54,268 bases of DNA from Streptacidiphilus neutrinimicus (GTDB taxonomy: Bacteria; Actinomycetota; Actinomycetes; Streptomycetales; Streptomycetaceae). Location: positions 23,261 to 77,528 of the forward strand of contig NZ_BBPO01000038.1 in NCBI RefSeq assembly GCF_000787815.1. The letters are read 5' to 3'. Shown here in pieces: positions 42,949-51,826 of the stretch. Positions within the stretch are counted from its first letter, which is position 1, and the number at the start of each line of letters is the position of its first letter. Made by a program: the position numbers and the translations under genes. The notes below the pieces were generated by a model that searched no databases, was not told where the DNA came from, and saw only the letters and a list, made by a program, of their open reading frames with translations.

Positions 42949-45162
42949 GTGGGCAACATCCCGGAGACGGGCCGCACCCGGAAGATCACCGGCCGGCTGC
43001 TGGTGCTCCAGGTACTGGTCCTCTCCCTGCTCGGCACGCTCGGCGGCCGACTCTGGTACCTGCAGATCCGCAACGGAGCCTCCTACGAGCAGCAGGCCTC
43101 GTCCAACCACATCCGCTCGGTGGTCGTCCCGGCCGTGCGCGGTGAGATCCTCGACGCCAACGGCGTGCCGCTGGCCACCAACACCACCAAGCTGGTCGTG
43201 TCCGTCTCCCGCACCTCGTTGATAAGCCAGAAGGACGGCGGGTTGGCCGTGCTGACCCGGCTCGGCCAGGTGCTCGGCATGAGCACGGAGCAGGTGAAGG
43301 ACAAGGTCCGGCTCTGCGACGCGAAGACCCCGGCGCCCTGCTGGAACGGCTCGCCCTACCAGCCGATCCCGGTGACCCAGACGGCCACCACCCAGCAGGC
43401 CATGCAGATCATGGAGCGCCAGGAGGACTTCCCCGGCGTCACCGCCACCCCGGCCGCCGTGCGCACCTACCCCGCGCCCGACAAGGCCAACGCGGCGCAG
43501 ATACTGGGTTATCTCTCCCCGGTCACCCAGGACGAGATCAACGCCGCCACCGACGCCAGCGGCAAGTCCTCGCTGTCGCCCTCGGACCAGGTCGGCCGCG
43601 CGGGTCTGGAGTTCCAGTACGACAAGTACCTGCGCGGCGACAACGGCACCAGCAACCTCGAGGTGGACAACCTCGGCCGGGTCATCGGCACGGCCGGCGG
43701 TAACGCCGCGGTCCCCGGCGACTCGGTGGTCACCAGCCTCGACGCGCGCATCCAGGCGATCTCCGAGCAGCAGCTCCAGCAGGCGCTGCTCACCCTGCGA
43801 AAGACCTACGACCCGGTCACGCACGAGAACTTCAAGGCCGACTCGGGCGCCGTGGTCGTGATGAACGTGCACACGGGCGCGATCATCGCCATGGCCAGCG
43901 CCCCGACGTACGACCCGAACATCTGGTCCGGCGGCATCTCCGCGAAGGACTACGCCGCGCTGAACAGCACGGCCTCCGACTACCCGATGCTGAACCGGGC
44001 GATCCAGGGCCAGAGCGCACCGGGCTCGACCTTCAAGGTGGTCAGTACCACCGGTGCCCTCAACGCCGGCTACGGCTTCGACTCGACGTTCCCCTGCACC
44101 TCGTCGATGACCATCGGCGGCCGCGTGTTCAAGAACTTCGAGGGCGAGAACTTCGGCGCCATCAACCTGTCGAAGGCCCTCGAGGTCTCCTGCGACACCG
44201 TCTTCTACAACATCGCCTACCAGCAGTGGATGAAGGACGGCGGGACCAAGCCGAAGAACCCGAAGGACTGGCTGTACAAGACGGCCCACCAGTTCGGCCT
44301 CGGCACCCTCACCGGCGTCGACCTGCCGGGCGAGGTCAAGGGCCGGGTGCCGGACCGTCAGTGGCACGTCGACTACTACAACGCCATGAAGGACGTCTGG
44401 TGCCAGCAGGCCAAGACGGAGACCGACGCGTACCTCAAGGCCATCGCCACCGAGGACTGCGCGGACTTCGCCACCCTGCGAGCCGGTGACGAGGTCAACT
44501 ACGCGATCGGCCAGGGTGACACGCTGGTCACCCCGATCCAGATGGCCAGGATCTACTCGGCGCTGGCCAACGGCGGCACGCTCTACCAGCCGGAGCTGGC
44601 CAAGGCGATCGTCAGCCCCGGCGGCAAGCAGGTCCAGATGATCAACCCGGTGGTCCAGGGCCACCTGCCGGACACCCCGCAGATGATCAGCTACATCGAC
44701 CAGGCCACCGCCAACGTCATCACCACCGGTACCGCCGCCTGGAAGTTCGGCGGCTGGCCGCAGGACAAGATCCAGCTGCACGCCAAGACCGGTACCGCGG
44801 AGGTCGTCGGCAAGCAGACCACGTCCTGGTTCGACACGTACACCAAGGACTACGCGATCGTGATGACGATCTCCCAGGGTGGTACGGGTTCGGGCGGTTC
44901 CGGTCCGGCCGTGCGCAACATCTACAACGCGCTCTACGGCATCCAGGCCGACAACTCCGTCGACCCGAGCAAGGCGATCCACCCGCCGGCGCAGAAGCAG
45001 CTGCCGACGTTCCACGCGGACGGCACGGTCACCAGCCCGGTCGACTACACCGTGCAGCTGCCGCCGCTGGCCTCCACCCCGGACCGCCAGGCCCCGGTGC
45101 TGCCCGCGTTCGACATCGCCGCCCTGGCCCCCGAGAGGAGGGCCGACGGATGGCTGGCCTGA
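42949..45162 (+). CDS. mrdA: Penicillin-binding protein 2 (class B transpeptidase)
   Basis: PBP2 crosslinks peptidoglycan outside the membrane in partnership with RodA. The 737-residue protein has a short cytosolic N-terminus, one membrane helix (LLVLQVLVLSLLGTLGG), the dimerisation domain (RGEILDANGVPLA), and the transpeptidase domain with the active Ser360 in STFK, SCD at 414-416 and KTGT at about 613-616. The SxN motif reads Ser-Cys-Asp, as in other streptomycete members. The GTG at 42949 has GGAGGGG seven bases upstream. rodA overlaps its end by 13 bases, so the two are coupled. Confidence 0.96.
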   Translation: MGNIPETGRTRKITGRLLVLQVLVLSLLGTLGGRLWYLQIRNGASYEQQASSNHIRSVVVPAVRGEILDANGVPLATNTTKLVVSVSRTSLISQKDGGLAVLTRLGQVLGMSTEQVKDKVRLCDAKTPAPCWNGSPYQPIPVTQTATTQQAMQIMERQEDFPGVTATPAAVRTYPAPDKANAAQILGYLSPVTQDEINAATDASGKSSLSPSDQVGRAGLEFQYDKYLRGDNGTSNLEVDNLGRVIGTAGGNAAVPGDSVVTSLDARIQAISEQQLQQALLTLRKTYDPVTHENFKADSGAVVVMNVHTGAIIAMASAPTYDPNIWSGGISAKDYAALNSTASDYPMLNRAIQGQSAPGSTFKVVSTTGALNAGYGFDSTFPCTSSMTIGGRVFKNFEGENFGAINLSKALEVSCDTVFYNIAYQQWMKDGGTKPKNPKDWLYKTAHQFGLGTLTGVDLPGEVKGRVPDRQWHVDYYNAMKDVWCQQAKTETDAYLKAIATEDCADFATLRAGDEVNYAIGQGDTLVTPIQMARIYSALANGGTLYQPELAKAIVSPGGKQVQMINPVVQGHLPDTPQMISYIDQATANVITTGTAAWKFGGWPQDKIQLHAKTGTAEVVGKQTTSWFDTYTKDYAIVMTISQGGTGSGGSGPAVRNIYNALYGIQADNSVDPSKAIHPPAQKQLPTFHADGTVTSPVDYTVQLPPLASTPDRQAPVLPAFDIAALAPERRADGWLA

Positions 45163-46355
45163 CGAGCCCGAGCTGGTCCGCCCCGCGCTACAAGCCACGC
45201 CGGGAGGGCATGGGGCGGCTGCTGGAGCGGGACTCCCCGTTCCGGCGGATGGACTGGATCCTGGTGCTGGCCGCGCTCGCGCTCTCCGGCATCGGCTCGC
45301 TGCTGGTGTGGTCCGCGACCCGCTCCCGGGTCGAGATCAACCACGGTGACCCGCAGTACTTCCTGGTCCGGCACCTGGTGAACCTCGCCATCGGCATCGG
45401 CCTGTGCACGGGCGTGGTGCTGCTCGGCCACCACCGGCTGCGCACCGCCGTGCCGTTCATCTACGGCCTGTCGATCCTCGGCGTCCTCGCCGTCCTCAGC
45501 CCGCTGGGCTCGACGGTCAACGGCGCGCACTCGTGGATCGTCCTGGGCGGCGGCTTCTCCATGCAGCCCTCGGAGTTCTGCAAGATCTCCATCATCCTGA
45601 TCTGCGCGACGATACTGTCCGCGCGCGTCGACGCCGGCGAGATGGCGCGGCCCGACTCCCGCTCGATCCTCCAGGCGCTGGGCCTCGCGGCGGTGCCGAT
45701 AGGCATCGTGCTGATGATGCCGGACCTGGGCTCGACCATGGTCATGGTCGTCATCATCCTCGGCCTGCTGCTCAGCTCCGGCTCCTCCTCGCGCTGGCTC
45801 GCGGGCCTGACCGTGGTCGGCGCGATCGGGGCCGCCGCCGTGGTCCAGTTGCACATCCTGAAGCAGTACCAGATCGCCCGGTTCGCGGCCTTCGCGGATC
45901 CGACGCTCGACCCGGCCGGCGTCGGCTACAACACCGCGCAGGCCCGTATCGCGATCGGCTCCGGCGGCCTGCTGGGCAAGGGCCTCTTCCACGGCACGCA
46001 GACCACCGGCCAGTTCGTCCCCGAGCAGCAGACGGACTTCGTCTTCACCGTCGCGGGCGAGGAGCTGGGCTTCGTCGGCGGCTTGGTCATCATCGGCCTG
46101 CTCGGCGTGATCCTGTGGCGCGCGTGCCGGATCGCCCGTGAGGCGACGGACCTTTACAGCACGGTCCTGGCGGCGGGCGTGGTGACCTGGTTCGCCTTCC
46201 AGGGCTTCGAGAACATCGGGATGACGCTCGGGATCATGCCGGTCGCCGGCATCCCGCTGCCGTTCGTCAGCTACGGCGGCTCGTCGATGTTCGCGATCTG
46301 GATCGGCATCGGCCTGTTGCAGTCGGTGAAGATACAGCGCTCGATGGCGGGCTGA
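45150..46355 (+). CDS. rodA: Peptidoglycan glycosyltransferase RodA (SEDS family)
   Basis: SEDS proteins polymerise lipid II. The 401-residue membrane protein has about ten helices. It contains the family blocks GGGFSMQPSEFCKISIIL, PDLGSTMVMVVI, YNTAQARIAIGSGGLLGKGLFHGTQTT (a long outside loop), EQQTDFVFTVAGEELG and PFVSYGGSSMFA. It starts inside mrdA (ATG at 45150, 13-base overlap) and is the last gene of the mre run. It is the partner of PBP2 in spore-wall or elongation synthesis; the S. coelicolor equivalent is called Sfr. Confidence 0.96.
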   Translation: MAGLTSPSWSAPRYKPRREGMGRLLERDSPFRRMDWILVLAALALSGIGSLLVWSATRSRVEINHGDPQYFLVRHLVNLAIGIGLCTGVVLLGHHRLRTAVPFIYGLSILGVLAVLSPLGSTVNGAHSWIVLGGGFSMQPSEFCKISIILICATILSARVDAGEMARPDSRSILQALGLAAVPIGIVLMMPDLGSTMVMVVIILGLLLSSGSSSRWLAGLTVVGAIGAAAVVQLHILKQYQIARFAAFADPTLDPAGVGYNTAQARIAIGSGGLLGKGLFHGTQTTGQFVPEQQTDFVFTVAGEELGFVGGLVIIGLLGVILWRACRIAREATDLYSTVLAAGVVTWFAFQGFENIGMTLGIMPVAGIPLPFVSYGGSSMFAIWIGIGLLQSVKIQRSMAG

Positions 46356-46431
46356 CGCCCGGGCAGGGGGAGAGCCCGGGGTAGTGCAACGGAGCGCATC
46401 CCGCGCGGCACGGCATGCGCCTCGGAACTCC

Positions 46432-46470
46432 CGTGGCCCAGGCGAGCGAGAATCGGTCGCCTGGGCCACG
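46432..46470 (+). terminator. Terminator of the mre cluster
   Basis: CGTGGCCCAGGCGA pairs exactly with TCGCCTGGGCCACG around an 11-base loop, 77 bases after the rodA stop. Confidence 0.82.
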
Positions 46471-46934
46471 TTGCGCCAGAGGCAGCAGAAGTGCCACGAG
46501 GAGAAGCACTGCAAGTGCCCGCCCGGCCCTCGCGGCCCCAAGGGCGCTGCCGGTCCCAAGGGCGCTGCCGGTCCCAAGGGCGCCGCGGGCGCGAAGGGCG
46601 CGACCGGCCCGGCCGGGCACAACGGCGCCACCGGCGTGACGCGTGCCGCGGGGGCGACCGGCCGCTGGGTCACCATCGACTCGGACGTCCACGGCGACTA
46701 CCTCTGCACTGCCCTGGTCGGTGGCGCCCCGGGCCACGTGGACGTCGGCTCTGCGAAGATCAACCCGGCCCCGGCGGGCACCACGACGTGGACCACCCCG
46801 GCCTTGCGGCCGGCGTCTCGGCCTGTGGCGTTTCCCTGGCGGACCAGGGCAACTCGATCCTCGTCAGTGCGATCAGCACCACCGGCACGGTGAACCGGAC
46901 GGTCTGCGCCTTCGCCGCCGGGGCGAGCCCCGTC
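46471..46934 (+). pseudogene. Collagen-like protein gene remnant, frameshifted
   Basis: One frame from about TTG 46471 encodes a Cys/His/Lys-rich start (KCHEEKHCKCPPG), seven to nine Gly-x-y triplets (GPRGPKGAAGPKGAAG), and the beginning of a globular domain (GRWVTIDSDVHGDYLCTALVGG...TTTWTTP). At 46800 the sense moves to the next frame, which continues GLAAGVSACGVSLADQGNSI...TVNRTVCAF. Adding one G at the CCCCGG run rejoins the two. There is no clear ribosome site or stop codon before the convergent deaminase gene ends at 46935. The triplets come from exact 18-bp DNA repeats, prone to slippage. It is either a decayed gene or a sequencing error. Confidence 0.7.
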
Positions 46935-47942
46935 TCAGTCCTGTCCCGGGAACCGGTACGCCTCGACCTCGGTCAGCAGCCGCTTGCGCCGCTCCTCGTC
47001 GTCCTCCAGGAAGGACGCCTCGAAGGAGTTCCGCGCCAGCAGCCGCAGCTGGTCGTTCGTCAGCCCCAGGGCCGTACGGACGCCGTCGAAGTTCTCGTCC
47101 ACGTATCCGCCGAAGTGCGCCGGGTCGTCGGAGTTGACGGTCACCAGCAGCCCGGCCGCGAGCATCGCGGGCAGCGGGTGGTCGGCGAGAGTGTCCACAC
47201 AGCGCAGCCGGACGTTCGAGAACGGGCAGACGGTCAGCGGGACCCGGTCCCGCACCAGCCGCTCGACCAGCTCCGCGTCCTCGATCGCACGGATGCCGTG
47301 GTCGATCCGCTCGACCCGCAACACGTCCAGAGCCTCCCAGACGTAGTCCGGGCCGCCCTCCTCGCCCGCGTGGGCGACCAGCCGCAGGCCTGCCTCCCGC
47401 GCCAGCCGGTAGACGTCCGCGAACTTCGACGGCCGGTGCCCGACCTCGGCCGAGTCCAGGCCGACCCCGTGGATCGCCGCGCCGAAGTACGGCCTGCAGG
47501 CCTCGAACGTCGCCAGCGCCGACTCCTGCGGGAGGTCCCGCAGGAAGCACATGATCAGCCTGGTGCTGATCCCGTGCCGCTCCGCCGCCGCGTCCAGCGC
47601 GCGCCGCAGCCCGCGCACCACCGAGTCCAGCTCCACGCCCCGCGAGGTGTGCGCCTGTGGATCGAAGAAGATCTCCGCGTGCCGGACCCCCTCCGCCTGC
47701 GCGCGGGCGAGGTAGGCCTCGGCCAGTGCCGTGAAGTCGTCCTCGGTCCGCAGCACGTCCATCAGCTGGTAGTAGAGGTCCAGGAAGGACTGCAGGTCGG
47801 AGAAGGCGTAGGCGGCGCGGAGCTGCTCCGGGTCGGCGTAGGGCAGGTCCACCCCGTTGCGGTGCGCCAGCTCGAAGGCGAGTTCGGGCTCCAGCGTGCC
47901 CTCGATGTGCAGGTGCAGTTCCGCCTTGGGGATCGGTGACAC
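46935..47942 (-). CDS. Adenosine/adenine deaminase family protein
   Basis: A cytosolic amidohydrolase of 335 residues for purine salvage. Zinc ligands are the HLH pair in ELHLHIEGTLEPEL, the His in VAHAGEEGG and the Asp in VNSDDPAHFGGYV; the catalytic Glu lies in HAGEE. HIEGTLEPE and the GGYV after DDP are features I associate with the adenine deaminase branch (Aah1-like), while adenosine deaminases usually read HLDGSLRP. Adenine is therefore the more likely substrate. The GTG at 47942 has GAGG nine bases upstream. The gene converges with the collagen-like remnant and is divergent from the TIGR03960 gene. Confidence 0.88.
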   Translation of the reverse strand: MSPIPKAELHLHIEGTLEPELAFELAHRNGVDLPYADPEQLRAAYAFSDLQSFLDLYYQLMDVLRTEDDFTALAEAYLARAQAEGVRHAEIFFDPQAHTSRGVELDSVVRGLRRALDAAAERHGISTRLIMCFLRDLPQESALATFEACRPYFGAAIHGVGLDSAEVGHRPSKFADVYRLAREAGLRLVAHAGEEGGPDYVWEALDVLRVERIDHGIRAIEDAELVERLVRDRVPLTVCPFSNVRLRCVDTLADHPLPAMLAAGLLVTVNSDDPAHFGGYVDENFDGVRTALGLTNDQLRLLARNSFEASFLEDDEERRKRLLTEVEAYRFPGQD

Positions 47943-48056
47943 AGTGCGCTACCTCAGGAGTGAGCCGGTACGGACATTCGGGTCAAACCACTTACCTTAG
48001 TCCCTGCGGTAACCTTGAGGGTCACCCCGGCGTCCACACGAAAGTCCCTGCCTCTC

Positions 48057-49985
48057 ATGCCTGTCGAGTCGGTCTTCCCGCGCCTGGAGGCCCTCCTCCC
48101 GCACGTCCAGAAGCCGATCCAGTACGTCGGCGGCGAGCTCAACTCGACCGTCAAGGACTGGGACGCCTGCGATGTCCGCTGGGCTCTCATGTATCCGGAC
48201 GCGTACGAGGTCGGCCTGCCCAACCAGGGCGTCATGATCCTCTACGAGGTCCTCAACGAGCGCGAGGGGGTTCTCGCCGAGCGCACCTACAGCGTCTGGC
48301 CGGACCTCGAGGCGCTGATGCGCGAGCACCGCGTCCCCCAGTTCACCGTCGACGCCCACCGCCCGGTCAAGGCCTTCGACGTGTTCGGCCTGAGCTTCTC
48401 CACCGAGCTCGGCTACACCAACATGCTCACCGCGCTTGACCTCGCCGGCATCCCGATGCTCGCGGCCGACCGCACCGACGAGGACCCGATCGTGCTCGCC
48501 GGCGGCCACGCGGCGTTCAACCCGGAGCCGATCGCGGACTTCCTCGACGCGGCCGTCGTCGGCGACGGCGAGCAGGCCGTCCTCGACATGACGGAGATCA
48601 TCCGCGCCTGGAAGGCCGAGGGTCGCCCCGGCGGCCGCGACGAGGTGCTGCTGCGCCTCGCGCGCACCGGCGGCTTCTACATCCCGCGGTTCTACGACGT
48701 CGAGTACCTGCCGGACGGCCGCATCGCCCGCGTCGTCCCCAACCGCCCGGGCGTGCCGTGGCGCGTGTCCAAGCACACCGTCATGGACCTCGACGAGTGG
48801 CCCTACCCCAAGCAGCCGCTGGTGCCGCTGGCCGAGACGGTCCACGAGCGCATGTCGGTGGAGATCTTCCGCGGCTGCACCCGCGGCTGCCGCTTCTGCC
48901 AGGCGGGCATGATCACCCGCCCGGTGCGCGAGCGCTCCATCACCGGCATCGGCGAGATGGTCGAGGCGGGCCTCAAGGCCACCGGCTTCGAGGAGGTCGG
49001 CCTGCTCTCGCTGTCCTCGGCCGACCACACCGAGATCGGCGACATCGCCAAGGGCCTGGCCGACCGCTACGAGGACGACAAGGTCGGCCTCTCCCTGCCG
49101 TCGACCCGGGTGGACGCCTTCAACATCGACCTCGCCAACGAGCTCTCCCGCAACGGCCGCCGCTCGGGCCTCACCTTCGCCCCCGAGGGCGGCAGCGAGC
49201 GGATGCGCAAGGTGATCAACAAGATGGTGTCCGAGGAGGACCTCATCCGCACGGTCGCCACCGCGTACGGCAACGGCTGGCGCCAGGTGAAGCTCTACTT
49301 CATGGCCGGTCTGCCGACCGAGACCGACGACGACGTGATGCAGATCGCCGAGATGGCGAAGAACGTCATCGCCAAGGGCCGCGAGGTCACCGGCACCAAC
49401 GACATCCGCTGCACCGTCTCCATCGGCGGCTTCGTGCCCAAGCCGCACACGCCGTTCCAGTGGGCCCCGCAGCTGGGCGTCGAGGAGACCGACGCGCGCC
49501 TGATCAAGCTCCGTGACGCGATCCGCAGCGACCGCAAGTACGGCCGCAACATCGGCTACCGCTACCACGACGGCAAGCCGGGCATCATCGAGGGTCTCCT
49601 CTCCCGCGGCGACCGCCGCGTCGGCGCGGTCATCCGCGCCGTCTACGAGGACGGCGGCCGCTTCGACGGCTGGCGCGAGCACTTCTCCTACGACCGCTGG
49701 ATGCGCTGCGCGGACAAGGCCTTCTCCGGCACCGGCGTCGACGTCGCCTGGTACACCACGCGCGAGCGCCAGTACGAGGAGGTCCTGCCCTGGGACCACC
49801 TGGACTCCGGCCTCGACAAGGACTGGCTCTGGGAGGACTGGCAGGACGCCCTCGAGGAGGTCGAGGTCGACGACTGCCGTTGGACCCCGTGCTTCGACTG
49901 CGGCGTCTGTCCTCAGATGCAGACCGAGATCCAGATCGGCCCCACCGGCAAGAAGCTGCTGCCGCTGACGGTCGTCAACAAGTAG
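48057..49985 (+). CDS. B12-binding-like radical SAM protein, TIGR03960 family
   Basis: A 642-residue protein with a cobalamin-binding-type N-terminal domain and a radical SAM core. The cluster motif CTRGCRFC lies at about residues 274-281; downstream are LSLSSADHTEIGD and a STRVDAF segment. The last 60 residues include CFDCGVC. TIGR03960 proteins pair with TIGR03936 (DUF2344) proteins and lie beside RNase E/G genes; their reaction is unsettled. The ATG at 48057 (PVESVFPRLEALLPHVQKP) is chosen because family members start here, though no strong ribosome site is seen; the frame opens at TTG 48015. A 35-bp hairpin follows the stop immediately. Confidence 0.93.
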   Translation: MPVESVFPRLEALLPHVQKPIQYVGGELNSTVKDWDACDVRWALMYPDAYEVGLPNQGVMILYEVLNEREGVLAERTYSVWPDLEALMREHRVPQFTVDAHRPVKAFDVFGLSFSTELGYTNMLTALDLAGIPMLAADRTDEDPIVLAGGHAAFNPEPIADFLDAAVVGDGEQAVLDMTEIIRAWKAEGRPGGRDEVLLRLARTGGFYIPRFYDVEYLPDGRIARVVPNRPGVPWRVSKHTVMDLDEWPYPKQPLVPLAETVHERMSVEIFRGCTRGCRFCQAGMITRPVRERSITGIGEMVEAGLKATGFEEVGLLSLSSADHTEIGDIAKGLADRYEDDKVGLSLPSTRVDAFNIDLANELSRNGRRSGLTFAPEGGSERMRKVINKMVSEEDLIRTVATAYGNGWRQVKLYFMAGLPTETDDDVMQIAEMAKNVIAKGREVTGTNDIRCTVSIGGFVPKPHTPFQWAPQLGVEETDARLIKLRDAIRSDRKYGRNIGYRYHDGKPGIIEGLLSRGDRRVGAVIRAVYEDGGRFDGWREHFSYDRWMRCADKAFSGTGVDVAWYTTRERQYEEVLPWDHLDSGLDKDWLWEDWQDALEEVEVDDCRWTPCFDCGVCPQMQTEIQIGPTGKKLLPLTVVNK

Positions 49986-50059
49986 CACCGCGCCCGCACC
50001 ACGCAGAGCGGCCCCGCCTTCCCGAAGGCGGGGCCGCTCTGCGTGGTGCGGGCGCGGTG
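49986..50059. terminator. Perfect 35-bp hairpin between convergent genes
   Basis: Left arm 49986-50020 and right arm 50025-50059 are exact reverse complements with a CCCG loop. It begins at the base after the TAG of the radical SAM gene and ends two bases before the stop of the SGNH hydrolase gene. Confidence 0.9.
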
Positions 50060-50061
50060 GG

Positions 50062-51210
50062 TCAGGACAGTTGAGTGAGGGTCATCGCCGAGGGGCCCTG
50101 GCCGGGGGTGTCCGTGCAGGACCAGTCGCCCGAGGGCTGGGCGGTGATCAGGGACAGGCAGTGGCCGAGGGCCTGCTGGCCGTAGGCGTTGGGGTGGAAG
50201 GACTCCTGCTCGGTGCCCTGGGTGGCGCCGGTGGTGAGAAAGCGGGCCCACTCGCTGGTCGCGGGGGAGGGCGGCTGAGTGGACGTCGCGAGCTGGTCGT
50301 GGGTGGAGCAGACCTCGTGGCCCTGGAGGGCGTTCTCGAGGTCGAGGAACTGGACGCCCTTCGCGTCCGCGACGCCGCGCAGGGCGGAGGAGATCTCGGG
50401 GATCAGGGTGTCGCGGGCCCAGTCGGAGTCGCCGTTCCAGAACGGGCATCCGCCGGTGTCGGTGCGCGACCAGCCGCTCTCCGCGTAGCGGTTCTCGCCG
50501 CTGCGGGGGATGGGGGAGGGGTAGGACTGGAGGATGATCCGGTAGCTGCCGGCCGCGTAGCCGTCGGAGGCCATCGCCGCGTTGATCGAGTCGATGGTCC
50601 TGCCGACGCTCGCCATCGCGCCGGGGAGGGCGGAGGCGATGACCTGCTGCTCGGAGGGGTTGCAGTAGCTGTACCAGATCTCGTAGTCCTCGACGCACGT
50701 GGTGATCACGTTGCTGAAGCCGAGGTCGTTGCCCCCGATCGAGAGCACGATCGTCTGGACGTCGTCGGTCGCGGCGATCTGGGCCAACTGGTCGGCCTGC
50801 GGGGCCTCGCCCTTGAAGGAGTGACCGCCGTCCGCCGCACGCAGGACGTTCGCGGTGGTGGCCCCGGAGCAGGCGATGTTGACGCGGGTGGACTGGGCGA
50901 GGCCCGGCGCGCTGTCGACCTCGGCGGTGTCGGAACGGTCGCAGCCGCTGTTGTAGGTCGGCCCGTACACGACGGTGGGGTCGTAGCCGCCGTTCACGTA
51001 GGCGCGGTCGGTGCCGTCACGGCTTCCTGAGTAGTCGTCGCTGTTGCCGAGCCAACGTCCGGCCTCGCCGGAGATGTAGCTGTCTCCCACGGAGACGACC
51101 GCGGGCGGTCCGGTCACGGCCGCATGCGCGGTGCCGCTCCCGTCGAGGAAGGCGAGAAGAAGGGTCAGGGACGCGACGCCGAGTCGCATCCCTCTGGAGG
51201 AGCCAATCAT
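50062..51210 (-). CDS. Secreted SGNH/GDSL-type hydrolase
   Basis: A 382-residue exported esterase or lipase. The N-terminal signal peptide ends near GTAHAA (about residue 31). Block I is GDSYISGEAG with the catalytic Ser, block III is IGGNDLGF, and block V has the His in ESFHPNAYGQ. It contains about ten Cys, consistent with disulfides in a secreted protein (for example GCDRSD, ACSG, CVEDY, YCNPS). The substrate is not evident. The ATG at 51210 has GGAG seven bases upstream. It is one of the accessory genes separating TIGR03960 from TIGR03936. Confidence 0.9.
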   Translation of the reverse strand: MIGSSRGMRLGVASLTLLLAFLDGSGTAHAAVTGPPAVVSVGDSYISGEAGRWLGNSDDYSGSRDGTDRAYVNGGYDPTVVYGPTYNSGCDRSDTAEVDSAPGLAQSTRVNIACSGATTANVLRAADGGHSFKGEAPQADQLAQIAATDDVQTIVLSIGGNDLGFSNVITTCVEDYEIWYSYCNPSEQQVIASALPGAMASVGRTIDSINAAMASDGYAAGSYRIILQSYPSPIPRSGENRYAESGWSRTDTGGCPFWNGDSDWARDTLIPEISSALRGVADAKGVQFLDLENALQGHEVCSTHDQLATSTQPPSPATSEWARFLTTGATQGTEQESFHPNAYGQQALGHCLSLITAQPSGDWSCTDTPGQGPSAMTLTQLS

Positions 51211-51317
51211 GGGTGAACTCCAGGTGAGGGTTGGGGTTCACCGGCCGGTGCGCAGAATCTGGCACACGGCTGATTGCTACCGCAAGGTAACTACGGCAAT
51301 TATTTGTCGAGGGACCG

Positions 51318-51356
51318 TCCGGAAAGGGGCGCGTGGTATTTACGCCCCTTTCCGGA
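51318..51356 (-). terminator. Hairpin after the VOC gene
   Basis: TCCGGAAAGGGGCG and its exact complement around an 11-base loop form a 14-base stem just past the stop codon of the VOC gene (51370-51368, read leftward). Confidence 0.8.
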
Positions 51357-51367
51357 GCGAAATTCAT

Positions 51368-51733
51368 TCAGCAGGCGCAGAGGCAGAAGGGGTGGCCGGC
51401 CGGGTCCGCGAAGACCCGCCAGGACTTGGCGCCCTCCCAGTCCTCCAGCAGCGTCGCGCCGAGCGCGAGCACCTGCTTCTGAGCGGCGTCGAGGTCGGTG
51501 ACGCCGATGTCGATGTGCGCCTGTTGCGGGGTGTCCTGGCCGGGCCAGGCGGGCGCGCGGAACGCCCCGGTCTCGACCAGCTGGAAGGCGAGCTTGGTGC
51601 CGTAGTCGCCGACCAGCTCCACCCAGCCGTCGCCCTCGTCCACGACCTGTCCGCCGACCAGTTCGGCGTAGAAGGCGGCCAGGGCCAGGGGGTCGGGACA
51701 GTCGAGTGCGTAGGCGCGCAGAGTGCCGATCAT
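51368..51733 (-). CDS. VOC-superfamily (glyoxalase/bleomycin-resistance-like) protein
   Basis: A 121-residue protein with two paired beta-alpha-beta-beta-beta units. The N-terminal unit is IGTLRAYALDCPDPLALAAFYAELVGG; the second has HIDIGVTDLDAAQKQVLALGA and ends in FADPAGHPFCLC. The sequence fits the large DUF-type VOC group of actinobacteria rather than a defined glyoxalase I. The substrate is unknown. It is divergent from the CGNR regulator gene, with only 93 bases between start codons. Confidence 0.88.
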   Translation of the reverse strand: MIGTLRAYALDCPDPLALAAFYAELVGGQVVDEGDGWVELVGDYGTKLAFQLVETGAFRAPAWPGQDTPQQAHIDIGVTDLDAAQKQVLALGATLLEDWEGAKSWRVFADPAGHPFCLCAC

Positions 51734-51751
51734 GTCGTGCCTTCCGTGAGC

Positions 51752-51792
51752 GTTACCGCCAGAAGCGGTTTACGGGTAACTGCTGGCGTTAC
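51752..51792. promoter_or_regulatory. Imperfect inverted repeat in the VOC/CGNR divergent promoter
   Basis: GTTACCGCCAG (51752-51762) and CTGGCGTTAC (51783-51792) are inverted with one base missing; GGTAAC at 51775 adds a third related piece. It could be an operator for the CGNR regulator on both genes. TAACAT (51814-51819) ends seven bases before the CGNR start. Confidence 0.4.
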
Positions 51793-51826
51793 TGGATGCT
51801 GCCGCACAATCGGTAACATCGCAAGC

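Noticed and set aside
46491-47939. 482-codon open frame joining the collagen region to the deaminase region
   Set aside because: Beyond 46935 it is only the complement of the deaminase gene. Its first part is used as evidence for the frameshifted collagen-like remnant.
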